From: JAFGBM01 sp964564915 | GTDB lineage: Bacteria > Actinomycetota > Actinomycetes > Actinomycetales > Demequinaceae | Direction: 5' to 3' | Assembly: GCA_964564915.1 (NCBI GenBank) | Contig: CAZMCU010000003.1 | Coordinates: forward strand, 1 to 64,000 | DNA: 64,000 nucleotides | Part shown: positions 44,923 to 54,433 of the stretch, piece after piece | Numbering within the stretch: position 1 is the first letter of the stretch | Layout of the letters: every line of letters starts with the position of its first letter | Program-made: the position numbers and the translations under genes | The notes under the pieces: model-generated | Seen by the model: the letters and a program-made list of their open reading frames with translations, nothing else | Database searches by the model: none | What the model was told of the DNA's origin: nothing

Positions 44923-45831
44923 CTAATGCTCTTCATCGATAGCCAAGGTCAAGTACACAGCTGACAGGATGGTGAAGAGGTACGCCTGAAGTAGCGCGAC
45001 CGCGATCTCAAAGAGGGTGAAGGCGAACCCCGCGGCCAACGAGACGGCGCCGAACCCGCGCATCGCCCCGCTCGCGGTGAAGAAAAAGTACTGGGTCGCG
45101 GAGAAGCATAGGACAAGGAGCAGGTGCCCCGCGATCATGTTGGCCACCAGCCGCAACGCGAGCGTTGCTGGCCGCAGCACAAAGACCTGCAGGGCCTCGA
45201 CAGGAGTCAGCAGGAGATAGATCGGCCACGGAATACCCGGAGGGAACAGGCTGAGGCGTAGGTATCTCAACAATCCGTGGTGATGAATCCCCGCGCCGAG
45301 GTACAAGAGGTATACCCACAAAGCCATGACGATCGGTAGCCCGATGAGCGACGTGCCAGAGAGATTCAGGAACGGAATGACCCCGGTGACGTTGAAGACG
45401 AAGACGGCGAGGAAGAGCGCGGTGAGAAACGCAACGTAGCGCTTGCCCCGCTCCTTACCCAGAACCTCGTCGACAATCTGGAGGCGCACAAAGTCCAGCG
45501 CGATCTCCACCAGTGCCTGTCCGCGTCGTGGCACGATACGCGCTCGCGAAGCGACGAGGCCGAAGATCCCGACGAGGACGATCGCGGAAACGATGCGGAT
45601 CATCGCGATGCGGTTGAATTCGAAGATCGTTCCCTGGAAGAGAACCGCATCGGGGAAGAAGTCCGTGAGCGATGGCGGATGGAATCCGTTCGACGCGAAA
45701 AGCCATCCGAAGAAACTCTCGCCCGACGCCGGGCTGGGGGTTGGTGTCGGATCGCCTCCCGCGTTGGTGGTCACCACCCCGGCGATGGTGACCAGGGCGT
45801 GCAGCACGGCGACTCCATTTGTTGGCCTCAT
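44923..45831 (-). CDS. atpB: F1Fo ATP synthase subunit a
   Basis: Proton half-channel subunit, 302 residues with five to six membrane helices. The essential arginine is R227 in LALRLVANMIAGH. The N-terminal ~50 residues are extracytoplasmic with a Pro/Thr-rich run. It begins 63 bases after the AtpI-like gene, and a short AT-richer stretch upstream may carry an extra promoter. Confidence 0.95.
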   Translation of the reverse strand: MRPTNGVAVLHALVTIAGVVTTNAGGDPTPTPSPASGESFFGWLFASNGFHPPSLTDFFPDAVLFQGTIFEFNRIAMIRIVSAIVLVGIFGLVASRARIVPRRGQALVEIALDFVRLQIVDEVLGKERGKRYVAFLTALFLAVFVFNVTGVIPFLNLSGTSLIGLPIVMALWVYLLYLGAGIHHHGLLRYLRLSLFPPGIPWPIYLLLTPVEALQVFVLRPATLALRLVANMIAGHLLLVLCFSATQYFFFTASGAMRGFGAVSLAAGFAFTLFEIAVALLQAYLFTILSAVYLTLAIDEEH

Positions 45832-45894
45832 GAGGGCGCTGACGCGGCACCGAGGCAGGGCGACAATCGAACTTAAGACTAACGCATCGGCTCG

Positions 45895-46305
45895 TTACGA
45901 CGAACCAGGCGCGACGTAGGGAACCCTGGCCCGGGTGGTCAGAATCAGCTTGATCGTTAGCCCAGCGAGCACCCCGCAACCAAACGTCACGACCAGCGCA
46001 ACCCGAGCCGAGCCGTCGAGTTTTTGCCCCTGTGACACGAGAGCGATCGCGATCAGGATCACCACAAGAAACTCCGAGACGACGGCGAGCGCTAAGAGCC
46101 ATGGGGCGCGGTGGTGCGAGGCTAGCATCGCCGCTGGCCCGATGAGCGAGACCACGAGCGCGGCACCACCTCCGGCGGCCGCCGCAGCCGCCGCCCCACC
46201 ACTGTCGATCATTCCGGCGATTCCGGCGCCGAGGACCCCGATCGCCGTGACGATGATCGCCGCGTAAACGATGATCTTCCGATACAACGCCGCTTCCGTC
46301 GTCAT
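45895..46305 (-). CDS. AtpI-like membrane protein
   Basis: 136 residues with four predicted membrane helices, a glycine/alanine-rich loop (SGGAAAAAAAGGGAA), and a position directly before atpB, where actinobacteria place atpI, a likely assembly or ion-transport accessory of ATP synthase. Sequence similarity within this family is low, so identity rests largely on position and topology. ATG 46305 overlaps the wecA stop by 4 bases. Confidence 0.75.
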   Translation of the reverse strand: MTTEAALYRKIIVYAAIIVTAIGVLGAGIAGMIDSGGAAAAAAAGGGAALVVSLIGPAAMLASHHRAPWLLALAVVSEFLVVILIAIALVSQGQKLDGSARVALVVTFGCGVLAGLTIKLILTTRARVPYVAPGSS

Positions 46306-47498
46306 GACGTGGGGGACTCCCGTCGCTCTCGCCGAGCGGAGGTGCTGCCCTTCCGCCCGGACGCTGGTTGCTTCCCGGCTCGAACTCCGGCCCATTCGAG
46401 AACCTCCGCGAGCCTCCCCCGGTATTTCGGGGAGAACGTCACCAGTCCTGCCGCAACGATCCCGATCGCCATGAACAGGGCCGCATATCGACCTCGGACG
46501 AACACGAGGGACACGGTGCCAAAGCTTAAGACCGCGGTCCACACGTAGAGGACGGAAACCGCCCAACGATGCGAATGCCCAAACGCGAGGAGGCGATGGT
46601 GCAAATGGTGGGAGTCCGCAGACCACGGAGACTTACCCCGGAGTGTCCGTGTGACAACCGCGAGCGCCATGTCGAGTAAGGGCACGGCAACCACCATGAC
46701 GGGCAAGAGGATCGGAACGAACGCCGGGAGCCGCTCACGGCTTGAGACGACCTCCGGGTCGATCTGGCCCGTGACGATGATCGCGGCGCACGCCATCGTG
46801 AGGCCCAGCACCATCGAGCCGGAGTCGCCCATGAAGATTCGTGCGGGGTGCAGGTTGTGGGGGAGGAACCCGAGGCACGCCCCGACGAGGGCCGCGAGGA
46901 TGAGGGTCGCGAGGCTCGAGTAGTCACCGGGAGACGCGTTCCTCTGGATGACGTAGGTGTAGAGGAAGAACGCCGACCCCCCGATCGCCATCATGCCGGC
47001 GGCAAGCCCATCGAGGCCATCGATGAAGTTGACGGCGTTGATCGCGACGACGACGACGATCATGGTCACGGCGAGGGAAATGGGGCTCGACGCGATCGTC
47101 AGGCCTCCGATGGGCACGGACACGAGTTGGACCCCACCCCACGCGACGATCCATGCGGCGAACACCTGGCCCGCGAGTTTGGCCATCCAGTCGAGATCGA
47201 TGATGTCGTCGATCACCCCGATGACGCACACCAGGAAGGCCCCTCCGATAACCGCCCACACCGCCCCCGACGTCTGGAAGACCGCACCGAGGAACGGGAC
47301 CCTGCTCGCGAGCGCGAGGGACACGGCGAGCCCGAGGAAGATGGCGACGCCCCCGAGCCTCGCGGTGGCGACCTGGTGAACGTCGCGCTCGCGCACAGCC
47401 GCGACCGCGCCGATCTTGAACGCGAGGTATCGCATCGCGGGGGTCGCGACGTATGTGACGAGGGCGGAGACGAAGAGGAGAAGGAGGTAGACCTTCAC
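46302..47498 (-). CDS. wecA: Undecaprenyl-phosphate N-acetylglucosaminyl 1-phosphate transferase (MraY/WecA family)
   Basis: Transfers a sugar-1-phosphate to undecaprenyl phosphate at the cytoplasmic face of the membrane, starting wall-linked polymers. 398 residues with about eleven membrane helices. Family motifs: VIGVIDDIIDLDW, NAVNFIDGLDGLAAG, FMGDSGSMVLG and the histidine motif SADSHHLHHRLLAFG. GTG 47498 overlaps the tsaC stop (GTGA). The C-terminal 35 residues are basic and variable. Confidence 0.92.
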   Translation of the reverse strand: MKVYLLLLFVSALVTYVATPAMRYLAFKIGAVAAVRERDVHQVATARLGGVAIFLGLAVSLALASRVPFLGAVFQTSGAVWAVIGGAFLVCVIGVIDDIIDLDWMAKLAGQVFAAWIVAWGGVQLVSVPIGGLTIASSPISLAVTMIVVVVAINAVNFIDGLDGLAAGMMAIGGSAFFLYTYVIQRNASPGDYSSLATLILAALVGACLGFLPHNLHPARIFMGDSGSMVLGLTMACAAIIVTGQIDPEVVSSRERLPAFVPILLPVMVVAVPLLDMALAVVTRTLRGKSPWSADSHHLHHRLLAFGHSHRWAVSVLYVWTAVLSFGTVSLVFVRGRYAALFMAIGIVAAGLVTFSPKYRGRLAEVLEWAGVRAGKQPASGRKGSTSARRERRESPTS

Positions 47499-48148
47499 GC
47501 GGCCGCCGCCTTGTCCAGCACACCGGGACCGACGATCGCTTCGATCGCCTCCCGGGTGATCGCCCCCACCCTCACGAGGCGCATCGGCGATTGTGTCGCG
47601 TCGAGGACGGTCGAGGCCGTGCCGATGGGTGACGGCCCGGCATCGAGAATGACCTCGCACACGGCCCCGAGAAACCGCTCCGCCTCCTGCGCGGTAGTCG
47701 CGGGCGCCTCTCCCGTGAGGTTGGCACTCGTCACCGCAAGGGGGCCGGTGCGGGTGAGGAGTGCCCGTGCGGTCGCGTGGTCGGGAACGCGCAGGGCGAC
47801 CGTCCCGTGCGTCTCCCCGAGGTCCCAGTCGAGACTGGGCATCGCGGGAACGACGAGGGTCAAGGGTCCGGGCCAGAAGGCGTCCATGAGGGCTACTGCC
47901 ACAGAGGGGAGTCTCTCCGCGAGTTGGGCCGCGGCTTCTGCGGATTCGACGAGCACGGGCGGAGGGGATTGGGGGCCCCTGCCCTTGGCCGTGAGCATCC
48001 GGGCAACGGCCTGCGCATCGAACGCGTCGCATCCGATGCCGTAGACGGTGTCCGTCGGCAGGACGATCGATTCCCCTCGCCCCACCGCGTCGGCCGCCGC
48101 GTCGAGCGACGGATCCCAAACGGAGGCGTCGTGCGCGGGGAGGATCAC
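47495..48148 (-). CDS. tsaC: L-threonylcarbamoyladenylate synthase
   Basis: Makes threonylcarbamoyl-AMP for the t6A37 modification of ANN-decoding tRNAs. 217 residues, the short TsaC/YwlC size. Motifs: SIVLPTDTVYGIGCDA, PPPVLVES (KxR-type region), FWPGPLTLVVP and GPLAVTSANLTGE. GTG 48148 has GGGAGA upstream. Between prmC and wecA, its usual actinobacterial place. Confidence 0.92.
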   Translation of the reverse strand: MILPAHDASVWDPSLDAAADAVGRGESIVLPTDTVYGIGCDAFDAQAVARMLTAKGRGPQSPPPVLVESAEAAAQLAERLPSVAVALMDAFWPGPLTLVVPAMPSLDWDLGETHGTVALRVPDHATARALLTRTGPLAVTSANLTGEAPATTAQEAERFLGAVCEVILDAGPSPIGTASTVLDATQSPMRLVRVGAITREAIEAIVGPGVLDKAAAA

Positions 48149-48168
48149 GTGGGCCAGTCTCCCACGGC

Positions 48169-49092
48169 TCACACGCGTATCGCCACGACGAACCGGTCCC
48201 TTTCGGTGAGGTCCCGTCGGGTGTCGACGTCTCGCCAAGCGCCTTGCCCCTCAAGGATGCACCTGACGGCCTCCCCCTGGTCGTCTCCGTGCTCCATGAC
48301 GAACGTGCCTCCGGGGTGAAGGAGGCGGGCGGCCGCTGCCGCGATGCCGCGCGGAACCTCGAGCCCATCCGCCCCGAGCCCGTAGAGCGCGATGTCCGGG
48401 TCGTGAATCGCGACCTCGGGATCGCGCGGTACGGCGCCATGGGGGACGTACGGGGGGTTCGAGACGACGACATCGACGGTCCCCGTTCGGTCGGCGAGGA
48501 CGGTCCTCGCGTCGCCCCTGATGGGGGTGAGTCGACGCCGGACGTCCTCCGGCTGGGCGGCGACGTTGCGCTCCAGGTACGCGAACGCCTCGCGGCTCAT
48601 TTCGACCAAGGTGACGTGGACACCGAGCGCCTCCATCGCGACCGCGATCCCGATCGCGCCCGACCCCGCGCACAGGTCTACGACCTTCACCGGCAAGCAC
48701 GGTCCGCGCTCGCGCAAGTAGTCGTCGGCCGCTTGGATCGTCGCCCCCGCGACCACCTCCGTCTCGGGCCGAGGAACGAACACCCCTGGTCCAACCTCAA
48801 GCTCGATCCCTCGGAACGCCGCCCGGCCAAGGAGGTGTTGGAGCGGTTCGCGCGCGGCGCGCCGCTTCACCAACAGCGCCCAGCCCGCGGCATCGAATCC
48901 CGCGGGAATCGCGTCCCCCCTCGCCACCGCGGTCCGGCATTCTCCGGGATCCCAGCCGAGGGCGTACGCCAGCAAGGCCAAAGCGTCGTGGGCGGGGCTG
49001 GGCACCCCGCTTGCCCCCAATCGCTCGGTGGCGTCGACAAGGAGCGACGAGAGCGAGGGGCCGGTCGCCCCCGTGTCGGCGGCCACCGTCAT
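48169..49092 (-). CDS. prmC: Release factor glutamine methyltransferase
   Basis: Methylates the GGQ glutamine of release factors using S-adenosylmethionine. 307 residues: N-terminal helical domain, then a Rossmann methyltransferase with VVDLCAGSGAIGIAVA and the catalytic NPPYVP motif. Encoded 3 bases after prfA, its substrate. Confidence 0.95.
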   Translation of the reverse strand: MTVAADTGATGPSLSSLLVDATERLGASGVPSPAHDALALLAYALGWDPGECRTAVARGDAIPAGFDAAGWALLVKRRAAREPLQHLLGRAAFRGIELEVGPGVFVPRPETEVVAGATIQAADDYLRERGPCLPVKVVDLCAGSGAIGIAVAMEALGVHVTLVEMSREAFAYLERNVAAQPEDVRRRLTPIRGDARTVLADRTGTVDVVVSNPPYVPHGAVPRDPEVAIHDPDIALYGLGADGLEVPRGIAAAAARLLHPGGTFVMEHGDDQGEAVRCILEGQGAWRDVDTRRDLTERDRFVVAIRV

Positions 49093-49095
49093 TGC

Positions 49096-50181
49096 CTACT
49101 CGACGTCGCCCGCGAGGCGCGCGGCTTCGTCGGCGTCGATCGCGGACTGGATGACCGGCCCGAGATCGCCAGCAAGAACCTGGTCGAGGTTGTACGCCTT
49201 GAACCCCGTCCGGTGGTCGGCGATCCGATTCTCGGGGAAGTTGTACGTGCGGATGCGCTCGGAGCGGTCGACCGTCCGAACCTGGGACCGGCGGGCGGCC
49301 GCGACCTCCGCATCGGCGGCCTCGCGTTCCACGGCGAGCAACCGCGCGCGGAGGATGCGCAGCGCGGATTCCTTGTTCTGCAGTTGGCTCTTCTCGTTCT
49401 GGCACGTCACCACGGTCCCCGTGGGGATGTGGGTGATGCGCACGGCGGAGTCCGTCGTGTTGACGGACTGACCACCGGGGCCGGACGAGTGATAGACGTC
49501 GATCCGAAGGTCGTTCATGTCGATCGGCACTTCGGTAATCTCTTCGACCTCGGGGAACACCAGTACCCCAGCGGCCGAGGTGTGGATACGCCCCTGGGAC
49601 TCCGTCGTTGGGACGCGCTGGACGCGGTGGACACCGCCCTCGTACTTGAGGTGAGCCCACACCCCGTTTTCGGGATCGGGGTTTCCCTTGGCCTTAATCG
49701 CGACCGACACGTCCTTGTAGCCACCGAGTTCCGTTTCAGTCGCGTCGAGGATCTGGGTGGACCAGCCCTGCTGCTCCGCGTACTTGAGGTACATCTTGAG
49801 GAGGTCGCCCGCGAAGAGCGCGGACTCGTCCCCACCCTCCCCCGCCTTGACCTCGAGGATGACGTCGCGTGCGTCGTCCGGGTCGCGGGGAATGAGGATG
49901 GTACGCAGGTCCGCCGCCTTAGCGTCCGCTGCCTCACGAAGGGCGGGAATCTCGGCTGCGAACTCGGGGTCCGCCGCCGCCATCTCCTCCGCCGCGCTCA
50001 GGTCGTTCATCGCCGCGTCCCACGCGTGGTAGGCCGCCACGACCCTCCCGAGTTCCGCAAAGCGGCGTCCGAGTTTCTTTGCCCTTCCGGCGTCCGTATG
50101 AACGGACGGGTCCTGAAGCTGCAGCTCGATATCGGCGTACTCGTCCAGAAGTGGGTGGACGGCGGCGAAGGGGTCGGTCAC
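49096..50181 (-). CDS. prfA: Peptide chain release factor 1
   Basis: Recognises UAA and UAG and triggers peptide release. 361 residues. GGQ motif in SSGPGGQSVNTTDSAVR, with a PxT-type stop recognition loop at VPTTESQGR. The start is GTG at 50181, 21 bases after rpmE. Confidence 0.96.
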   Translation of the reverse strand: MTDPFAAVHPLLDEYADIELQLQDPSVHTDAGRAKKLGRRFAELGRVVAAYHAWDAAMNDLSAAEEMAAADPEFAAEIPALREAADAKAADLRTILIPRDPDDARDVILEVKAGEGGDESALFAGDLLKMYLKYAEQQGWSTQILDATETELGGYKDVSVAIKAKGNPDPENGVWAHLKYEGGVHRVQRVPTTESQGRIHTSAAGVLVFPEVEEITEVPIDMNDLRIDVYHSSGPGGQSVNTTDSAVRITHIPTGTVVTCQNEKSQLQNKESALRILRARLLAVEREAADAEVAAARRSQVRTVDRSERIRTYNFPENRIADHRTGFKAYNLDQVLAGDLGPVIQSAIDADEAARLAGDVE

Positions 50182-50202
50182 GATGATCGTCCGGCGGGCG
50201 GA

Positions 50203-50448
50203 CTACTGGGCCGCCGCTTTACTAGCAGCGGCCTTGCCCGCCGCCGTCTTGCCGTACCGCTTCTCGAACTTGGCGACGCGACCCCCGGTGTCGAGGATCT
50301 TTTGCTTGCCCGTATAGAACGGGTGGCATTCGTTGCACACGTCGGCTTGCATGACTCCGGAGGCGACGGTGCTGCGCGTCTTGAACGTATTACCGCACGT
50401 GCACGTGACAATCGTGTCGACGTACTCGGGGTGAATGTCCTTCTTCAT
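50203..50448 (-). CDS. rpmE: Ribosomal protein bL31
   Basis: 81 residues: MKKDIHPEYVDTIVTCTCGNTFKT opening and DVCNECHPFYTGKQK. The cysteines (CTC, CNEC) are retained, so this is the zinc-binding form. It has an Ala/Lys-rich C-terminal tail. AGAGGAGAT precedes the ATG. Confidence 0.96.
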   Translation of the reverse strand: MKKDIHPEYVDTIVTCTCGNTFKTRSTVASGVMQADVCNECHPFYTGKQKILDTGGRVAKFEKRYGKTAAGKAAASKAAAQ

Positions 50449-50534
50449 GATCTCCTCTATCGCTCCGGGTCGGGCGCGTCGCTCGCGTCCGTGAACCGGT
50501 GCTCGGCGTCCCATGGTACTACCGGGGGTTGGGC

Positions 50535-52280
50535 CTAGTCGTCGCTGGTGCCGTTCGGCGTTGTCTTGGCGACCTGAAGGAGGAACTCGACGTTGGTCTT
50601 GTTCTCCTTGAGCTTCTGGAGCACGAGCTCGATCGCTTGCTGTTGGTCGAGGGCGGACAGCACCCGACGAAGCTTCCAGGCGATCTTGAGTTCGTCGGCG
50701 GGAAGGAGGATCTCCTCGCGACGCGTACCGGAGGCATCGACGTCGACGGCGGGGAAGATGCGCTTGTCCGCGAGCGAACGGCTGAGCTTGAGCTCCATGT
50801 TGCCGGTGCCCTTGAACTCCTCGAAAATGACCTCGTCCGCCTTCGATCCCGTCTCGACCAGGGCGGTCGCGAGGATCGTCAGGGACCCACCGTGCTCGAT
50901 GTTCCGCGCCGCGCCAAAGAAGCGCTTGGGCGGGTAGAGCGCGGACGAGTCGACACCACCGGACAGGATGCGGCCCGATGCCGGCGCGCTGATGTTGTAG
51001 GCGCGCCCAAGGCGGGTGATCGAGTCGAGGAGGATGACGACGTCCTTGCCCATCTCGACGAGACGCTTGGCGCGCTCGATTGCGAGTTCGGCGATGGCTG
51101 TGTGGTCGGTCGCGGGGCGGTCGAACGTCGAAGCGACAACCTCTCCCTTGACCGTCCGCTGCATGTCGGTGACCTCTTCCGGCCGCTCGTCGACCAGGAC
51201 GACCATGAGGTGAACCTCGGGGTTGTTCGTCGTGATGGCGTTCGCGATGGCCTGGAGCACCAGGGTCTTTCCGGCCTTCGGCGGCGAGACGATGAGGCCA
51301 CGCTGGCCCTTGCCGATCGGGGCGACCAAATCGATGACACGAGTCGTCATGACGTTGGGCGTCGTCTCGAGGCGCAACCGCTCTTGCGGGTACAGCGGTG
51401 TGAGATCGCCGAAGAGGACCCTGTTGTGAGCCTCCTCGAGCGAGACGCCGTTGATGGTCTCGACGCGCACGAGGGCGTTGAACTTCTGCCGCTGGCCGCG
51501 CTCTCCCGGGCGGGGTGGGCGTACGGCACCGGTAATCGCGTCTCCCCTGCGGAGCCCGTACTTCCTCACCTGGTTGGTGGAGACGTAGACGTCCGCCTTG
51601 CCCGGAAGATAACCGGACGTCCGGATGAACGCGTAGTTCTCGACGATGTCGACGAGCCCACCGACGGGGGTCAACTCCTCGCCTTCGCGGACCTCGTCGT
51701 CCTCGCGCTCGTCGCCCATGTCCTGGCCGTCCGAACGCATGGGACGCTCGCGGTCGCGGCCCCGGCCACGGCCCCGGCGTCTGCGGGAGTTGCGATCGTC
51801 GCCTCCCTGGCCACCGCCTTGCTGGCCACCGCCTTGCTGGCCGCCGCCCTGCTGGTTGCCGCCCTGCTGGTTGCCGCCCTGTTGGTTGCCGCCTTGTTGG
51901 TTGCCACCTTGTTGGTTGCCACCGGACTCCCCACTCGCCGCGCTCGCGACGGCCTGGCGGGCCCTCTGGGCACGGGAGTCGCCGGAGTTGCCCGAACCCC
52001 CGGAGCCACTCGAGTCTCCCGACGGGGTGGTGTCACTGGTCGAAGCGTTACCACTAGTCTGCGCGGAGTCCCCGGAGTTGCCGGAGTCCGCGCTCTGCTC
52101 GGCACGAGCGGGAGACACAACCCCGCCGCTTTGGATGGCGTCCACGAGATCGCCCTTCTTCATGTTTGAGGTACCCGAGACCCCGAGTTCAGACGCGAGG
52201 GCCTGGAGTTGGGGAAGCTTCATGGCACTGAGGGATACCGCGGCGTTTGCGCCACCGGCCGCCTCGTTCTGTTCCGTCAC
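50535..52280 (-). CDS. rho: Transcription termination factor Rho, with long disordered N-terminal insert
   Basis: RNA-dependent hexameric helicase. 581 residues: Rho_N SAP-like domain (about 16-55), a Ser/Gly/Asn-rich low-complexity region (about 60-160) containing eight five-residue GGNQQ/GGGQQ-type repeats, an Arg/Gly-rich segment (about 165-180), the RNA-binding cold-shock-like domain (about 200-280) and the ATPase with Walker A PPKAGKT and Q/R-loop regions. Actinobacterial Rho proteins carry such inserts, which bind RNA nonspecifically. The start is GTG at 52280 with AAAGGA upstream. Downstream of a 293-base leader region. Confidence 0.96.
   Translation of the reverse strand: MTEQNEAAGGANAAVSLSAMKLPQLQALASELGVSGTSNMKKGDLVDAIQSGGVVSPARAEQSADSGNSGDSAQTSGNASTSDTTPSGDSSGSGGSGNSGDSRAQRARQAVASAASGESGGNQQGGNQQGGNQQGGNQQGGNQQGGGQQGGGQQGGGQGGDDRNSRRRRGRGRGRDRERPMRSDGQDMGDEREDDEVREGEELTPVGGLVDIVENYAFIRTSGYLPGKADVYVSTNQVRKYGLRRGDAITGAVRPPRPGERGQRQKFNALVRVETINGVSLEEAHNRVLFGDLTPLYPQERLRLETTPNVMTTRVIDLVAPIGKGQRGLIVSPPKAGKTLVLQAIANAITTNNPEVHLMVVLVDERPEEVTDMQRTVKGEVVASTFDRPATDHTAIAELAIERAKRLVEMGKDVVILLDSITRLGRAYNISAPASGRILSGGVDSSALYPPKRFFGAARNIEHGGSLTILATALVETGSKADEVIFEEFKGTGNMELKLSRSLADKRIFPAVDVDASGTRREEILLPADELKIAWKLRRVLSALDQQQAIELVLQKLKENKTNVEFLLQVAKTTPNGTSDD
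51801..51923 (-). repeat. 15-base tandem repeats inside rho
   Basis: Eight imperfect 15-base units encode five GGNQQ blocks, two GGGQQ blocks and a final GGGQG. The nucleotide copies are nearly identical, so copy number may vary between strains by slippage without shifting the frame. Confidence 0.9.
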
Positions 52281-52573
52281 ACTTATCCTTTCGTCGCACG
52301 GGCCTCTGGGGTCCTCGGTGCGAGACGTCCACGGGTGCGCGGTATGCGTCACAGCAACGTCAGAAAAGACGCGCTCCTCGTGGATTGCTTCCGGATTGTC
52401 GATGCGCCCTCGAGGGCGGATCCTCCTGGAATGCGCAACCACCATACCACTACGCGGTGTCAACCCCCAACACGCGTGGGGGGACGCACACCCCTGCGCG
52501 CTGGCGGTGCACGAGTGCCGAAACGCGTATAGAACCGGCACTCCAGCACCGCAGGGGCGCTTCGGCCCCGCGG
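52281..52573 (-). promoter_or_regulatory. Leader and promoter region of rho
   Basis: The longest gene-free stretch. An 8-base perfect inverted repeat (GAGTGCCG-N15-CGGCACTC, 52513-52543) encloses TATACG (minus strand, 52526-52531), a possible -10 box. That would give a leader of about 240 bases. A TTGACA lies at about 52457-52462 but has no -10 at proper distance. Rho is known to autoregulate through its leader in other bacteria; that is inferred here, not seen. Confidence 0.4.
52549..52573 (-). terminator. Terminator hairpin after the ABC exporter operon
   Basis: GC-only stem (CCGCGGGGCCG pairing with CGCCCCTGCGG, with one bulge) directly after the second exporter gene's stop, on the minus strand. 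No U-run, but the stem is strong and separates the exporter operon from rho. Confidence 0.6.
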
Positions 52574-54433
52574 TCAGGCCTCGACGGGGGCGGCGAACTG
52601 GGCTTCGTAGAGGCGCGCGTACGCCCCGTTCGCCTCGAGAAGCTCCTGGTGCGTACCCTGCTCGACGATCGCACCCTCCTCCATCACGAGGATGAGATCG
52701 GCGTCCCGAATGGTCGAGAGTCGGTGGGCGATGACGAAGCTCGTCCGGTCCTTGCGCAGTTCGATCATCGCGTGCTGAACGAGGAGTTCGGTTCGGGTAT
52801 CGACGGAGGACGTCGCCTCGTCGAGGATGAGGACGCTCGGCTTGGCGAGGAAGGCCCGGGCAATCGTGATGAGCTGCTTCTCCCCCGCGCTGATGTTCGA
52901 GGCGTTGTCGTCGAGGATGGTGTCGTACCCGTCGGGGAGCGCGTGGACGAATCGGTCGACATAGGCTGCCTCCGCCGCCGCGTGGATGTCCTTCTCCGTC
53001 GCATCCGGGCGACCGTACGCGATGTTTTCGCGAATCGTCCCCTCGAACAGCCACGTGTCCTGGAGGACCATGCCCGTTCGGGAACGGAGGTCGTCGCGGG
53101 TCATCTGAGAGATGTCGACACCGTCGAGCGTGATGCGCCCACCGTCGAGTTCGTAGAACCGCATGATGAGGTTGACGAGCGTTGTCTTTCCCGCGCCCGT
53201 TGGACCGACGATCGCGACGGTCTTGCCCGGACACGCGACGAGCGAAAGGTCGTCGATGAGGGGCTTGTCGGGGACGTAGCGGAACGACACGTGCTCGAAC
53301 TCGAGCTTGCCGTGCTTGGAGCGCGGGCTCAAAGGCGCGGAGGGATCGTCGGACTGCGGATCGGCGTCGAGAAGCTCGAACACGCGCTCCGCGCTCGCCA
53401 CCCCAGACTGAAGAAGGTTGGCCATCGATCCGAGCTGAGCCAACGGCTGCGTGAATTGCCGCGTGTACTGGATGAACGCCTGAATGTCGCCCAGGGGGAT
53501 CGAGCCATGAGCGACCATGATCCCGCCGACGACCGCGATGGCGACGAACACGAGGTTCCCCACGAACATCGTCGCCGGCATGATGATCCCGCTCACGAAC
53601 TGGGCCCCGAAGCTCGCCTGGTAAAGCGTCTCGTTCTCCTCCGCGAAGCGAGTCTCGACCTCCTTCTGGCGTCCGAAGACCTTGACGAGGGCGTGGCCCG
53701 TGTACATGTCCTCGATCTGCGCGTTGAGCGTCCCGGTGTGCTTCCACTGGGCGACGAACATCTTCTGGCTTCTCTTGGCGACCGCCATCGCAATCCCGGC
53801 GGTCAACGGGACGGAGATGAGCGCGATGAGGGCGAGGCGCCACGAGATGGAGAACATCATGCCGATGACGCCAACGACGGTCAGGGCGGACATGAAGAGT
53901 TGCGCGAGCGTCTGTTGGAGCGACTGGGAGATGTTGTCGATGTCGTTCGTGACACGGCTGAGCAACTCGCCACGGGGGTGCTGGTCGAAGTAACTCAGAG
54001 GCAATTGATGGATCTTGTCCTCGACGCGAGCGCGCAACGTGAAGATCGTTCGTTGGGTCACGCTATTGAGGATGAGCCCCTGAAGCAACTGGAAGAGCGA
54101 GGCCGCAATGTAGATCCCCATGACCCAGAACAGGAGGCTATGAAGTCGAGAGAAATCGATTCCCGTACTGCGGGTGAAGCCTTCGAAGATGACCGTCGTC
54201 GCGTTGCCGAGGATCTTCGGTCCCGTCACCGAAAGCGCCACGCTTGCCGCACCCACAAGGATGACGACCGCTACCCAGAACTTCTCGGGGTGAAGAAGGC
54301 CGGCGAGCCGGCGAGCCGAGCCCTTGAAGTCCTTCGCCTTCTCGACGGGGACACCCATGCCGCCGAAGGGACCATGGCCGGCCGGACCACGCCGCGGCTG
54401 GGGGCGGACGGGTGCTTGTTCTCGCTCGCTCAT
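52574..54433 (-). CDS. ABC exporter half-transporter B (ATPase-permease)
   Basis: 619 residues: a leader of about 45, six membrane helices (about 50-330), then an ATPase with Walker A GPTGAGKTT, signature NISAGEKQLITIARA (the usual SGGQ is degenerate), Walker B VLILDEATSSVD and H-loop IAHRLS. Type IV multidrug/lipid exporter fold. ATG 54433 overlaps the partner's stop by 4 bases. It forms a heterodimer candidate with the next gene; substrate unknown. Confidence 0.92.
   Translation of the reverse strand: MSEREQAPVRPQPRRGPAGHGPFGGMGVPVEKAKDFKGSARRLAGLLHPEKFWVAVVILVGAASVALSVTGPKILGNATTVIFEGFTRSTGIDFSRLHSLLFWVMGIYIAASLFQLLQGLILNSVTQRTIFTLRARVEDKIHQLPLSYFDQHPRGELLSRVTNDIDNISQSLQQTLAQLFMSALTVVGVIGMMFSISWRLALIALISVPLTAGIAMAVAKRSQKMFVAQWKHTGTLNAQIEDMYTGHALVKVFGRQKEVETRFAEENETLYQASFGAQFVSGIIMPATMFVGNLVFVAIAVVGGIMVAHGSIPLGDIQAFIQYTRQFTQPLAQLGSMANLLQSGVASAERVFELLDADPQSDDPSAPLSPRSKHGKLEFEHVSFRYVPDKPLIDDLSLVACPGKTVAIVGPTGAGKTTLVNLIMRFYELDGGRITLDGVDISQMTRDDLRSRTGMVLQDTWLFEGTIRENIAYGRPDATEKDIHAAAEAAYVDRFVHALPDGYDTILDDNASNISAGEKQLITIARAFLAKPSVLILDEATSSVDTRTELLVQHAMIELRKDRTSFVIAHRLSTIRDADLILVMEEGAIVEQGTHQELLEANGAYARLYEAQFAAPVEA

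Noticed and set aside
47499..48473. Extension of the wecA frame upstream
   Set aside because: Overlaps tsaC and prmC in another frame; GTG 47498 gives the correct family N-terminus.
52457..52462. TTGACA as a -35 box for rho
   Set aside because: No acceptable -10 at 16-19 bases; the following TATGGT is only 11 bases away.
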